Assembly (NCBI GenBank): GCA_020161355.1 | Contig: JAIUOF010000006.1 | Coordinates: forward strand, 1 to 64,000 | Length of the DNA stretch: 64,000 bases | Direction of reading: 5' to 3' | Source of the DNA: Bacteroidota bacterium | Lineage (GTDB): Bacteria; Bacteroidota; Bacteroidia; Cytophagales; Spirosomataceae | Shown here: one piece after another, positions 20,514-28,303 of the stretch | Layout of the letters: each line of letters opens with the position of its first letter | Position numbering within the stretch: the stretch's first letter is position 1 | Notes under the pieces: model-generated | Told to the model about the DNA's origin: nothing | Databases searched by the model: none | The model's input: only the letters and a program-made list of their open reading frames with translations | Made by a program: the position numbers and the translations under genes

Positions 20514-21316
20514 ATTTTTGGATTTTTATATATCACACAAAACCCCATCCCCTCCACATTATACCTTCCAAATCCACTATAATATCCACATTTCTGTACC
20601 TCTATCGGTGTAGTGAGTTTAAACTCAAAATCATAAAAACCTTTGATTTGGGTTTCCTGACGGCTGTATTCTTTTATGGCTACTTTTCTTGATTTTATTT
20701 TTGTGGCTTCGGTCAATAATTCATATTTGATGGCTTCAGGTTCTACTCTATGACCGGTGGCATTAAAATACTTGTCTGAAAGGTTTATGGCCAGTAGTTT
20801 TCCAAATTCCGGGTGATCAGGTCTAATGTATTCGTCTTGTTTCCCTTCTCTTTTCAGCGAAATATTCATAGGGCCAACAGCCTTGTAAATCATTTCAGGT
20901 CTAAATTCGGGCTCAGGTAAGGTGCTTATTTGGATTATCGGAAATTCGGCTCTAAAACGGTCGTTAAAAATATTGAGCAATTGATCTCTAAATACGCCTA
21001 AAATAAAACTTTCGGCTGCTTTGGGCATATAAAATGACAAATCAAGGTAGAAATTCCGGGCATAAATTATCATTCCTATTTCTTTATCAATTTTATACTC
21101 ATTTTTGCCTGAGTTAAAGTGAAAAGGCGAGAAAGTCATAAACTTGAATTTCTTGGCATTTTCGGTTGATTGATAACCCTCCTGATGCAAAAAGCGGGCA
21201 TATTCGGGGTCGGCATCATCGAGTTTTTTGTATAACCAGGACATCAATGGATATTGATGGTTCCAATCTATCAAAGTAGCCGAGGTGGGGTTATTTAAGG
21301 TAAGTCTAAATCTCAT
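20510..21316 (-). CDS. cas6: Cas6, crRNA-processing endoribonuclease
   Basis: 268 residues from ATG at 21316, chosen because the protein then begins MRFRLTLNN as Cas6 proteins do; a GTG at 21367 would add 17 residues. Cas6 cuts the precursor crRNA in each repeat, leaving the ATTGAAAC handle seen in this array. The C-terminal glycine-rich RNA-binding loop is clear (SGFGRYNVEGMGF). The general-base residue is not obvious by eye. It begins 57 bp after the WYL regulator and shares four bases with cas8. Confidence 0.94.
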   Translation of the reverse strand: MRFRLTLNNPTSATLIDWNHQYPLMSWLYKKLDDADPEYARFLHQEGYQSTENAKKFKFMTFSPFHFNSGKNEYKIDKEIGMIIYARNFYLDLSFYMPKAAESFILGVFRDQLLNIFNDRFRAEFPIIQISTLPEPEFRPEMIYKAVGPMNISLKREGKQDEYIRPDHPEFGKLLAINLSDKYFNATGHRVEPEAIKYELLTEATKIKSRKVAIKEYSRQETQIKGFYDFEFKLTTPIEVQKCGYYSGFGRYNVEGMGFCVIYKNPKI

Positions 21317-21373
21317 ATTTTTTGAATCTTCACAAAGTTTAAACCTAAGCATAGGGTATACATACACAATGCC

Positions 21374-22297
21374 TCAAAATCTTATACTTTTTATTTTGTA
21401 ATTCAGGTGGTCAATAAGCGACTGGGGCTCCAATATTTCGAGAATATTCTCAGAATTGCCCAAAATGTAGTTAGTCAGCCCCATAAATGACTCATTAACA
21501 TCACATTCGAGTATGAATTTATCCGTATTTTGGGCATCCACACTTACAAATGCTTTGGCAAGCGGGTATCGGTCAATTAAGGCATTATAACCCGCTAAAT
21601 TGATTTTAATACAAATTCTGTGGGTGTTTTTATTTACAATTCCGAACACATCAGGGTGGAGCAGATAGTGCTTCCCCTCATTTTCCCAATCTTCGTCCAA
21701 TTGTTCGATACTCTCAATGCGGCTAATCTTGAAAATCCTGTTCTCTTGCTTGTGGATATCAAAAGCATTGAGGCTATCGTCTTTGAGATTAAGGTGGAAA
21801 ACCTCCAATACACGGTCAGAAACGGTATTTGAGTTGGTTGATTTATAATTCTTCAGAATCACCTTTTGTTTATCGGCCATTGCCTGTTCGAGCATCGCAA
21901 TTTTCGATATATAAGCTTTATTTATGGCTTGCTTTCCTATTCTGGCATAATCAATTATTGACTCTACCTTATGGATTAACTTCAGAATCTTTTGACTTTC
22001 GATTCCAGACTTATACAAAGAAGCTTTAATTAGCTCTTTTTCTGCCTCATTTAAATACAAAATTTCCTGAAGGTGTTTGGTGGTAGCATTATCTACCAAT
22101 GCATACCGAAATTTCCGATCAAAGGCCACATCAAAACCAGCATTTTTTATTTCTTCAAGATCAGTTCTGATAGCATCTTTCGAAACATTATACAATTGGG
22201 AGAAATCTTTGATAGAATAATGGAATGGATTTTCGACCAGTGCCTTAAATACCAATAGGGCACGCAATCGTGTGGCAGTATCCAGTGGTCTGTTCAT
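21374..22297 (-). CDS. WYL-domain transcriptional regulator heading the cas operon
   Basis: 307 residues. N-terminal winged helix-turn-helix (about 8-60: FSQLYNVSKDAIRTDLEEIK), then a WYL-type ligand-sensing region (about 140-220) and a C-terminal extension. WYL proteins often sit at the head of CRISPR-Cas and other defence operons as repressors or activators that respond to nucleic-acid-like ligands. It is the first gene of the minus-strand run leading to cas2; the gap to cas6 is 57 bp. Autoregulation of the operon is inference. Confidence 0.88.
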   Translation of the reverse strand: MNRPLDTATRLRALLVFKALVENPFHYSIKDFSQLYNVSKDAIRTDLEEIKNAGFDVAFDRKFRYALVDNATTKHLQEILYLNEAEKELIKASLYKSGIESQKILKLIHKVESIIDYARIGKQAINKAYISKIAMLEQAMADKQKVILKNYKSTNSNTVSDRVLEVFHLNLKDDSLNAFDIHKQENRIFKISRIESIEQLDEDWENEGKHYLLHPDVFGIVNKNTHRICIKINLAGYNALIDRYPLAKAFVSVDAQNTDKFILECDVNESFMGLTNYILGNSENILEILEPQSLIDHLNYKIKSIRF

Positions 22298-22319
22298 AAT
22301 AGTTAATCGGGGATTAGTA

Positions 22320-22327
22320 CAAATTTA
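22320..22327 (-). promoter_or_regulatory. Candidate -7 box for the WYL-cas operon
   Basis: Minus-strand TAAATTTG fits the Bacteroidota TAnnTTTG element and lies 23 bp upstream of the regulator ATG. No TTTG is found at the expected -33 distance, so activity may need an activator or the match may be chance. Confidence 0.35.
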
Positions 22328-22528
22328 AAAAAATCTTCCTCTCGTCCTAAATTTTGGTTAATTCATTTTGGAATATTTATTATTCGGTACAAAAGTGGAA
22401 AATTCTGCTAGGTAAAAACTATAAACCGAGGTGAAAATGAGAAAATTTTTACTGAAAAACCTATTCCGTATTACAATTAAAATAAAATGAAAGGGTGTGC
22501 TTTTTGGTTTTTAAAAATTAATCTTCCC

Positions 22529-22634
22529 GTAAACGCCCGTTACTCCCCTGTTAACTACATTAACAGGCCGTATACAAGCTGTATACATGGAGTAAACAAG
22601 CCGTAAACAAAGCCAGTAAACGGGGGAGTAACGG
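22529..22634. repeat. Iteron-like direct repeats bracketed by a 12-bp inverted repeat
   Basis: CCGTTACTCCCC (22537-22548) and its exact complement GGGGAGTAACGG (22623-22634) enclose CTGTTAA (22549-22555) / TTAACAG (22559-22565) style inverted repeats and successive units GTATACAAGCT, GTATACATGGA, GTAAACAAGCC, GTAAACAAAGCCA, GTAAACGGGGG spaced 11-13 bp. GTAAACG also occurs at both outer ends (22529 and 22616). Confidence 0.8.
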
Positions 22635-22669
22635 ATATTTTAAATTTGGCAGCTTTTCAAAAATAATCT

Positions 22670-22703
22670 TGTAATACATCAAATAATACAAAAATGTAAT
22701 ACA
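22670..22703. promoter_or_regulatory. Two perfect TGTAATACA palindromes, 25 bp apart
   Basis: TGTAATACA at 22670-22678 and 22695-22703, with an AATAATACA between them. The same motif with one mismatch (CGTAATACA, 23693-23701) overlaps the -33 region of the promoter of the HTH/RHH operon. Short palindromes of this type suit a ribbon-helix-helix or HTH protein; binding by the adjacent gene product is inference. Confidence 0.45.
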
Positions 22704-22937
22704 AAAAGCTGGCTTTCGGCGAATCCAATACTTAGGTAATCAATTTTAAAACATTTTATGATCAAGATAAATAGGGATAATTGAAACCAATGAATTATAA
22801 TATTTGAGGAGTTAAATAACAGCTTGCTCAAATAAGTCTGAAAAAAAGGATCACAGCATGGGAGAGCATTTGGAAAAATTACAAAGAACGGGCCACTGAC
22901 CTTAAAGAAAAAAATTAGCAATTATTATTAAGGGGTA

Positions 22938-22968
22938 TAAAAAAGGGCCTTTCAAAAAAGGCCCAAAG
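22938..22968 (-). terminator. Intrinsic terminator of the HTH/RHH operon
   Basis: Minus strand: GGGCCTTT, short T/G loop, AAAGGCCC, then six T residues. It lies 30 bp beyond the stop of the ribbon-helix-helix gene. Confidence 0.85.
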
Positions 22969-22997
22969 GTTTTGGAAAAAAAACGAACAAGTATGGT

Positions 22998-23303
22998 CTA
23001 TATTAAAGTATATTTGTCTTTATCCTTTACAACATTAATCACCCACAAAAGTAGAATTACAAATATTGCAAACAGCAATCCCCAAAGTAAGCTTTGCTGT
23101 TCACTGGTCTCCTTAGTGAGAGGTTTTACATCCACTTTCTTTTCGACTTTAGCTACTTTAGGTCTTAACTCATTATTTATGCATTTCAATAGCCACTTCG
23201 TAATTGTTAGGTTACTTTTTTGTGCTTCAAATAAGACCTTCTCTTTTAATTCTGCCGGAATTCTGAAATTAATCATTTGATCTTTTAATTCTTCATCTTT
23301 CAT
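22998..23303 (-). CDS. Membrane-anchored ribbon-helix-helix-like protein
   Basis: 101 residues. The N-terminal half (MINFRIPAELKEKVLFEAQK ... TKWLLKCINNEL, residues 10-46) looks like an Arc/CopG-type ribbon-helix-helix DNA-binding fold; after a charged linker there is one strong membrane helix (about residues 72-91, WGLLFAIFVILLLWVINVV) and a short basic tail. Such a DNA-binding domain tied to a membrane helix is uncommon. ATG at 23303 overlaps the stop of the upstream HTH gene by four bases, so the two are coupled. Function unknown; possible roles are membrane tethering of DNA or autoregulation. Confidence 0.7.
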   Translation of the reverse strand: MKDEELKDQMINFRIPAELKEKVLFEAQKSNLTITKWLLKCINNELRPKVAKVEKKVDVKPLTKETSEQQSLLWGLLFAIFVILLLWVINVVKDKDKYTLI

Positions 23304-23647
23304 TTTAATAAAGTTTTGGTGAATTTTTTAGTAAAAATAATTGATTTTGCCTGATTAGAGGTGGTAACTTTACCTTCGGTCAACCACGCTTCTAACTCTG
23401 ACTTTTTGAAGTAGTTTTTCCCACAACGTTTATAGTGGGGAATCTTGGAAGTAGAGCAGTACTGGTACAATGTCTGTTTGGATTTTTTCAAAAACTTAGC
23501 AGCTTCGAAAATATCCATGAAAGGGTCATTGCCCTCTGAGGAAGTAGTAGATTCATTTCTAAGTCCTGAGATTTCCTCTTTAACGATACTCCTTAATTCC
23601 TCAAGGAGATGATTCAGGTCAAAGCCTGATAGAAAAATTTGGTTCAT
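23300..23647 (-). CDS. Excisionase-type helix-turn-helix protein
   Basis: 115 residues. Central MerR/excisionase-like HTH (HTH_17) at about residues 44-90: FEAAKFLKKSKQTLYQYCS, KIPHYKRCGKNYFKKSELEAWL. The N-terminal part is acidic and helical, the C-terminal tail basic. Proteins of this type are frequent in Bacteroidota integrative elements and act as small DNA-bending or regulatory factors. It is the first gene of a two-gene operon downstream of tRNA-Thr. No integrase is in the window. Confidence 0.85.
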   Translation of the reverse strand: MNQIFLSGFDLNHLLEELRSIVKEEISGLRNESTTSSEGNDPFMDIFEAAKFLKKSKQTLYQYCSTSKIPHYKRCGKNYFKKSELEAWLTEGKVTTSNQAKSIIFTKKFTKTLLK

Positions 23648-23672
23648 TGGTTTTGCGGATTTTAATGAAATT

Positions 23673-23703
23673 CAAATTTACAATGAAAAATTCGTAATAC
23701 AAA
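23673..23703 (-). promoter_or_regulatory. Promoter of the HTH/RHH operon
   Basis: Minus-strand TTTG (23703-23700), 19-nt spacer, TAAATTTG (23680-23673): a full match to the Bacteroidota -33/-7 consensus, 26 bp before the start codon. A near-palindrome CGTAATACA overlaps its upstream part. Confidence 0.65.
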
Positions 23704-23761
23704 TATTTATGATACTATTTGCGAATTTTTATTAACATTTATAAAAAATGAAAGTCTAAAA

Positions 23762-23785
23762 TGTATTGCACATTGTATTGCACAT
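23762..23785. repeat. 12-bp perfect tandem duplication
   Basis: TGTATTGCACAT occurs twice in direct succession between the tRNA-Thr terminator and the HTH operon promoter. Could be an operator or an integration relic; no further copy was noticed. Confidence 0.7.
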
Positions 23786-23790
23786 AGGCA

Positions 23791-23820
23791 TAAAAAAAAG
23801 AGCTACATTTCTGTAACTCT
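23791..23820 (-). terminator. Terminator after tRNA-Thr
   Basis: Minus strand AGAGTTACA, GAAA-type loop, TGTAGCTCT with one G-U pair, then eight T residues; 14 bp past the tRNA 3' end. Confidence 0.8.
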
Positions 23821-23833
23821 CTTATTTTCAGTG

Positions 23834-23906
23834 AGCCCCCTATCGGGATCGAACCAATGACCTACTGATTACAAATCAGTTGCTCTACCAGCTGAGCTAA
23901 GGAGGC
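23834..23906 (-). tRNA. tRNA-Thr (anticodon TGT)
   Basis: 73-nt cloverleaf: acceptor GCCTCCT pairs with AGGGGGC (one G-U), D-arm AGCTCAGCTGGTAGAGC, anticodon arm CTGAT-TTTGTAA-ATCAG with anticodon TGT, T-arm GGTTCGATCC, discriminator T. CCA is not encoded. The tRNA 3' end faces the HTH/RHH operon and the cas region, the side where tRNA-targeted elements insert. Confidence 0.96.
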
Positions 23907-23917
23907 GTTCCTTAATT

Positions 23918-23955
23918 GTGGTGCAAAATTAAGACCAAATTTTGCACCACGCAAA
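23918..23955 (-). promoter_or_regulatory. tRNA-Thr promoter inside a 13-bp palindrome
   Basis: Minus-strand TTTG (23955-23952), 20-nt spacer, TAATTTTG (23931-23924), a full consensus match placing transcription start about 10 nt before the tRNA. It overlaps a perfect inverted repeat: GTGGTGCAAAATT (23918-23930) and AATTTTGCACCAC (23938-23950). Confidence 0.65.
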
Positions 23956-24008
23956 TCATTTTTTAAAATTTTCTAAACTTTTTTATAAGTGTCTGAAAAT
24001 CACAGAAA

Positions 24009-26099
24009 TCAAATCGTAGCTGTAATCAGCTTCAATTTATCCTGAAGGTCTTTAAGCTCTAACTCGGCTTTTCTCACCTTTTTCATATACTCTTCTTTAA
24101 GTTTTTCTGCGTTTTTAGAATACCCAAAAAACTCAATGTTGTTTTTTGTGAGGGTGATTTCTTCCTCCAGGGTTTTGATTTTTCTACGAATCTCTCCTTC
24201 CTGTTTTTCCAGGTTTTTGGAGTTTCCACCCGACTTGAGTACAATTTCAGCTTCATTTTGAAGCATCAGTTTGTCTTTCTCTGATTTATCAATGTTAGAA
24301 GAGGCCTTCACATAGTCATTAATAGCTTTTATGAACCTGGCCTGAATCTCCTGCATATTTTTACGGGGAACAAATCCTATCGAAGCAAATTTCTTCTTGT
24401 ATTCAGAGAGTTTCGAAAGCTCCGAATTACCTTCTGAGGTTGCTCTTTCCACTTCTTCACAGATGGCAATTTTAGCGGCCAAATTGGCATCATATTCCGA
24501 ATCCTGTGCTTTGGTCTCGTTGCGTTTGAGATCAAAATACTGATCACAGGTAGCTTTAAATCTATTATAAAGGGTGTCTTTGTATTTTTCAGGCACATGA
24601 CCAATAGTCTTCCATTTTTTCTGAAGATCAATAATCTTATTGGTATTTGGAGCAGAATGGTCTCCAGTTGCCAGAATCTCTTCTGCAGCTATACAAAGTT
24701 CTTCTTTCGCTTTATAATTGGCCTCTCTTTTGGCTTCCAGCTTGGCAAAAAACTCACTTTTGTTTTTGAAAAACTGCTTGAGTGAATGCCAGAAATCTTT
24801 GCTTACGTCTTTACCTTTTTCACGCGGCATGGCACCTTTTATGGCATTCCATTGCTCCTGAATCTCGATCACCTCTTTCGATTTGGCGTTCCACTCATTG
24901 ATGCTGTCACTTTGGAAAGTCAAATAAGCCTTCAGGTTTTCCAGTATTTGAGCTTTTGCTTTATAGGTATCTTCCAGGAGCGTTTGGTTTTCTTTGCTTA
25001 GCTCTCTTTTTTTCTCATAAATTACATCAAAAGCTGCTTTTAGCCTTGCCCAAAGAGCATCCTGTTCTTCTCTGATTCCCGGCCCAATGTGCTTATATTC
25101 AGCCAAAAGATCATTGGCTTTCTTTAAAACTACATTAGTCAAGGGCGAATCCTTCAATTCTTCAGCTATGGCTTCAATTTTTATAACCAGACCCTCCTTA
25201 GCTATGATATTTTTCTTGCGATCAAGGTCTTTTAGCTCATTTTGGATGCTTCTGATATCAAAATACCTGTCTACAAGTGCGTTATACGCCGACCAGAGGG
25301 AGCCATTATGAGGAGAATTAACGTTTCCAGCATTTTTCCATTCGGTCTGCAATTTTTTGAAAGCGTCCCAATTGTTTTTTGATTCTCCTTTTTCCTCCGT
25401 ATCAACAATTTCTCTGAGTTGTTGCAGCAAACGGGTTTTTACTTCAAAATAATCTTCCCTTTCTCTTTCAAGTCTTTGGAAATAAGACTGTCTTTGATCG
25501 CGGATTTGAATCAAAATACCTTCAAAACGAATAGCGTAATTGTCATTTCTGAAATCAAATCCTTCCTGATTCCCGTTTTCGGCTATATATAGTTTTCGGG
25601 CTTCAGCTTTTTCCTGAGCCTGCAGGTCATCAAAAGCAGCCCGTACAATTTTCAAAACATTGTCAATATTTTTAACATCGGCTACACTAATATTGCGTGA
25701 CTGCATGGCGTGCAGCATTTTGTCAGCCAGGTCAACAAAATCTTTTTTGGAATAATTACTAAAATCATCATCAAAATGAGATACATTCGAAATCTCTTCG
25801 ATTTCTTCCAAATCTTCCTGATTATCTGAGGTTTCCCCCACCAAATCAGAATCTGGTTCACCTATAGGCTCAGCCATATTTTCTACAGGTGTGGCATCTG
25901 CGGTGATATCAGTCATTTTTTCCTCCGAAATAATTTCTGACCTTTGAGGCTCAGACTCGGTTATTTCAGTAGTTGACTCTTGTGAAATTTCTTCCTCGAC
26001 AGAAACAATAGTTTCCGGAGTTTCCGAAATTTGGTTTTCGGCATTGATGTTTGTATTTTCATCAATGTTGCTGGCTGGTTCTAAACTAGGTTCGATCAT
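24009..26099 (-). CDS. DUF349-repeat protein
   Basis: 696 residues from ATG at 26099 (MIEPSLEPASN); longer starts would run into the divergent pdxH promoter and give an unlikely leader. An acidic, low-complexity N-terminus (about 1-125) is followed by about five DUF349 helical repeats, marked by W-x3-G segments (LQTEWKNAGNV, IQEQWNAIKGAM, LQKKWKTIGHVP, YKKKFASIGFVP), and a coiled-coil C-terminus. DUF349 proteins are conserved in Bacteroidota with no established function. No signal peptide, so cytoplasmic. Confidence 0.85.
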   Translation of the reverse strand: MIEPSLEPASNIDENTNINAENQISETPETIVSVEEEISQESTTEITESEPQRSEIISEEKMTDITADATPVENMAEPIGEPDSDLVGETSDNQEDLEEIEEISNVSHFDDDFSNYSKKDFVDLADKMLHAMQSRNISVADVKNIDNVLKIVRAAFDDLQAQEKAEARKLYIAENGNQEGFDFRNDNYAIRFEGILIQIRDQRQSYFQRLEREREDYFEVKTRLLQQLREIVDTEEKGESKNNWDAFKKLQTEWKNAGNVNSPHNGSLWSAYNALVDRYFDIRSIQNELKDLDRKKNIIAKEGLVIKIEAIAEELKDSPLTNVVLKKANDLLAEYKHIGPGIREEQDALWARLKAAFDVIYEKKRELSKENQTLLEDTYKAKAQILENLKAYLTFQSDSINEWNAKSKEVIEIQEQWNAIKGAMPREKGKDVSKDFWHSLKQFFKNKSEFFAKLEAKREANYKAKEELCIAAEEILATGDHSAPNTNKIIDLQKKWKTIGHVPEKYKDTLYNRFKATCDQYFDLKRNETKAQDSEYDANLAAKIAICEEVERATSEGNSELSKLSEYKKKFASIGFVPRKNMQEIQARFIKAINDYVKASSNIDKSEKDKLMLQNEAEIVLKSGGNSKNLEKQEGEIRRKIKTLEEEITLTKNNIEFFGYSKNAEKLKEEYMKKVRKAELELKDLQDKLKLITATI

Positions 26100-26125
26100 T
26101 AAAATTTTTGATGCTATTTGTGATG

Positions 26126-26160
26126 CAAATTTAATAATAATACGTAATAATAATAACAAA
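26126..26160 (-). promoter_or_regulatory. Candidate promoter of the DUF349 gene
   Basis: Minus-strand TTTG (26160-26157), 23-nt spacer, TAAATTTG (26133-26126); 26 bp before the chosen ATG, which supports that start. Confidence 0.5.
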
Positions 26161-26171
26161 GGTTGATAATT

Positions 26172-26816
26172 ATGGGAGATACAGATATTTCGAAACTTCG
26201 TCAAAATTACACCAAACATGAACTCACCGAACAACTTGCAAGCCTTGATCCGATGAGCCAGTTTTCAGAGTGGTTTGACAATGCCCTTAAATCAGGCATT
26301 TTAGAGCCTAATGCCATGGTTTTGTCCACTATTAGTGGAAATAAGCCTAAATCCAGAGTAATATTATTAAAAGGATTTGATGCCCGTGGCTTTGTATTTT
26401 TCACCAATTATAGTAGCCACAAGGGGCACGAATTGGCCGAAAATGCTTTTGGCAATATGACTTTTTTCTGGGATCAACTGGAAAGACAGGTAAGAATTGA
26501 AGGAATATTTGAAAAAATTTCACTTGAAGAGTCTCAGGAGTATTTCTGGTCGCGACCAAGAGAAAGCCAGATTGGTGCCTGGGTAAGCAATCAAAGTGAG
26601 GTGATTGCAGGGCGGGAGATCCTTGATGAAAAACTGGCTTATTTTCAGGAAAAATTCAAAAATGAAGCCGTTGTCCCCAAGCCTGAGTATTGGGGAGGCT
26701 ACCTGCTACGACCTGAAAGCATAGAATTTTGGCAGGGAAGACCTAACAGATTGCATGACCGCCTGCTATATACGCTCGAGGGAAATATCTGGAAACGAGA
26801 AAGGCTGAGTCCGTAA
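26172..26816 (+). CDS. pdxH: Pyridoxamine 5'-phosphate oxidase
   Basis: 214 residues from ATG at 26172. FMN enzyme that oxidises pyridoxine or pyridoxamine 5'-phosphate to pyridoxal 5'-phosphate. Family segments: LRQNYTKHELTE, DPMSQFSEWFDNAL, SRVILLKGFDARGFVFFTNY, KGHELAENAFGNMTFFW, QVRIEGIFEKI, SRPRESQIGAWVSNQSE and the C-terminal EFWQGRPNRLHDRLLY with the substrate-binding Arg/His. Length is normal. Monocistronic, divergent from the DUF349 gene and convergent with tcdA. Confidence 0.97.
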   Translation: MGDTDISKLRQNYTKHELTEQLASLDPMSQFSEWFDNALKSGILEPNAMVLSTISGNKPKSRVILLKGFDARGFVFFTNYSSHKGHELAENAFGNMTFFWDQLERQVRIEGIFEKISLEESQEYFWSRPRESQIGAWVSNQSEVIAGREILDEKLAYFQEKFKNEAVVPKPEYWGGYLLRPESIEFWQGRPNRLHDRLLYTLEGNIWKRERLSP

Positions 26817-26824
26817 ACCTAGAA

Positions 26825-27610
26825 TCATTTCCCGGGTTTGGCTATTCTGCTTTTTCTGAGATTTTTAGGTCTTTTTTCGGTGGCTATCTTTATGCCGATC
26901 AGATCACGAATCACTACTGATGCCGCTACTCCTCCAAATGTAGCCGGAAGGTAGGAAATTGTCCCGTAGGCTGAATGCTTGAAATTACTTCCATCCGTTA
27001 GGATCAGGGAATTTTTATCCATTTCTTCGGTCGAAAAAACCGCTTTAATCCCTGCTCCTACTGATAGCTTTTTAAGTCTTTTTCTGATATAAAATGCCAG
27101 TTTACACACCATAGTGTCGTACAAGTCGGCCACCCTGATCTTTGTTGGGTCAGTTTTGCCCCCGGCTCCCATGCTACTTACGATGCGTTGGTTGGTCCTG
27201 GCAGCTACACTAAGTAAAGTGAGTTTGGGGGTTATACTATCGATGCAATCCATCACATAATCAAAGTGGTTTTGAAGCAAAACTTCACATTTTTCAGGCG
27301 TAAGAAAATCCTGAATCACATGCAGTTTCAATTCCGGATTGATTGCCAGCAGCCTCTCCCCCATCCATTGGGCTTTGGGCACACCATGGGTGGTAAACAA
27401 AGCCGGAAGCTGGCGGTTGCGGTTAGTAGGATCAACCACATCACCATCGACAATCGTCATTTCGCCCACTCCTGCCCTACAGATAAACTCGGCTGCGAAA
27501 GAGCCCACTCCACCCAAACCAACAATAAGCACATGTGAATTTTGTAGTTTTTCTATGTTTTGTTTTCCAATCAATAGCTCACTACGCGAGAGCCAGGCGA
27601 GATCTTTCAT
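26825..27610 (-). CDS. tcdA: tRNA threonylcarbamoyladenosine dehydratase (TcdA)
   Basis: 261 residues, ThiF/MoeB-type adenylating fold. TcdA cyclises t6A at position 37 of ANN-decoding tRNAs using ATP. Nucleotide motif GLGGVG (31-36), acidic loop VDGDVVDPTNRNRQLPA, catalytic-region VMDCIDSITPK, and SMGAGGKTDPTKIRVADL are typical of YgdL/CsdL proteins rather than of MoeB or ThiF. ATG at 27610 overlaps the stop of the TatD-type gene by four bases. C-terminal tail is basic (RPKNLRKSRIAKPGK). Confidence 0.94.
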   Translation of the reverse strand: MKDLAWLSRSELLIGKQNIEKLQNSHVLIVGLGGVGSFAAEFICRAGVGEMTIVDGDVVDPTNRNRQLPALFTTHGVPKAQWMGERLLAINPELKLHVIQDFLTPEKCEVLLQNHFDYVMDCIDSITPKLTLLSVAARTNQRIVSSMGAGGKTDPTKIRVADLYDTMVCKLAFYIRKRLKKLSVGAGIKAVFSTEEMDKNSLILTDGSNFKHSAYGTISYLPATFGGVAASVVIRDLIGIKIATEKRPKNLRKSRIAKPGK

Positions 27611-28278
27611 ATAAATAATTCGAGATAATTCTGGTAAATAATTTCAGTAAGTTGCTCAACAGGTATTTTTTTTATTTCGGCAGCTTTTTTATAGACATCA
27701 TAAACTTTCAAGTCAGGCATATTGTCAGTTTCGAATAAAACCTTTTCCAGTGATAACCCTGCAAAAACTTGCTGTAGTTTATCATTCATGATAAGGTCAT
27801 AGCCAAACGAAAGCAAAAAACCTTTTTCAATCATCATGGTTGCAGTTTCGGCATTTTTGTTAAAGCCATGAATTACCATAGGCACCTTTGGATTAATGAG
27901 TTTTTTTATGGCCAAAAGCTCATTAAAACTCCTGACGCAATGGATCACCAAAGGTTTTCTAAAATGCTCGGCTATTCTAATTTGTTTAACAAAAACTTCT
28001 TCCTGAATTATAAAATCAGGGCCATTTATTTTATCTAAACCACACTCTCCCAATACTTTAACCTGAGGATTTTTCAGGAAAATCTCCAACCAATCATAAG
28101 ATTCGTGGAGAAATTCGGGCTCAATATCCCAGGGATGAATCCCCGCCGAATAGATAAGTTCAGGTTTAAATTCAAATTGATCGACAGCCTCAATTATCTT
28201 TCGACTGAGAGAAATATTGCTAAGTTTTCTTACTTTAGCATCGGGTGTCGTTTGATGAGTATGAAAATCGACCAGCAT
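27607..28278 (-). CDS. TatD-family metal-dependent hydrolase
   Basis: 223 residues from ATG at 28278 (MLVDFHTHQT), which puts the metal-binding His6-x-His8 at the usual place; longer starts lack homologous sequence. Further ligands: GECGLDK (Glu), VIHCVRS (His), VIHGFNKN (His) and FETDNMPD (Asp). TatD proteins are 3'-5' DNA exonucleases or related phosphodiesterases. Slightly shorter than the usual 250-260 residues. Transcribed before tcdA with a four-base overlap, divergent from the ElaA-type gene with 25 bp between starts. Confidence 0.9.
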   Translation of the reverse strand: MLVDFHTHQTTPDAKVRKLSNISLSRKIIEAVDQFEFKPELIYSAGIHPWDIEPEFLHESYDWLEIFLKNPQVKVLGECGLDKINGPDFIIQEEVFVKQIRIAEHFRKPLVIHCVRSFNELLAIKKLINPKVPMVIHGFNKNAETATMMIEKGFLLSFGYDLIMNDKLQQVFAGLSLEKVLFETDNMPDLKVYDVYKKAAEIKKIPVEQLTEIIYQNYLELFI

Positions 28279-28303
28279 AAATTTAAAATTTGGCAAAAAT
28301 AAT

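Larger units (their letters stand above)
22328..22937. other. Gene-free, repeat-rich region between the cas operon and the HTH/RHH operon
   Basis: No credible gene in about 610 bp; an 80-residue minus-strand frame at 22679-22921 has no family features. The stretch contains a 12-bp inverted repeat, a 7-bp inverted repeat, a run of GTAWACA-type direct repeats and two perfect TGTAATACA palindromes, listed separately. Confidence 0.6.

Noticed and set aside
22679..22921. 80-residue hydrophobic minus-strand frame
   Set aside because: Overlaps a TGTAATACA operator-like repeat, lacks a recognisable family or promoter, and its Phe/Leu/Ile-rich content is expected from AT-rich DNA.
22328..23906. Complete integrative element with both attachment sites
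   Set aside because: No integrase and no second copy of the tRNA-Thr 3' segment were seen in the window; only one possible edge can be argued.
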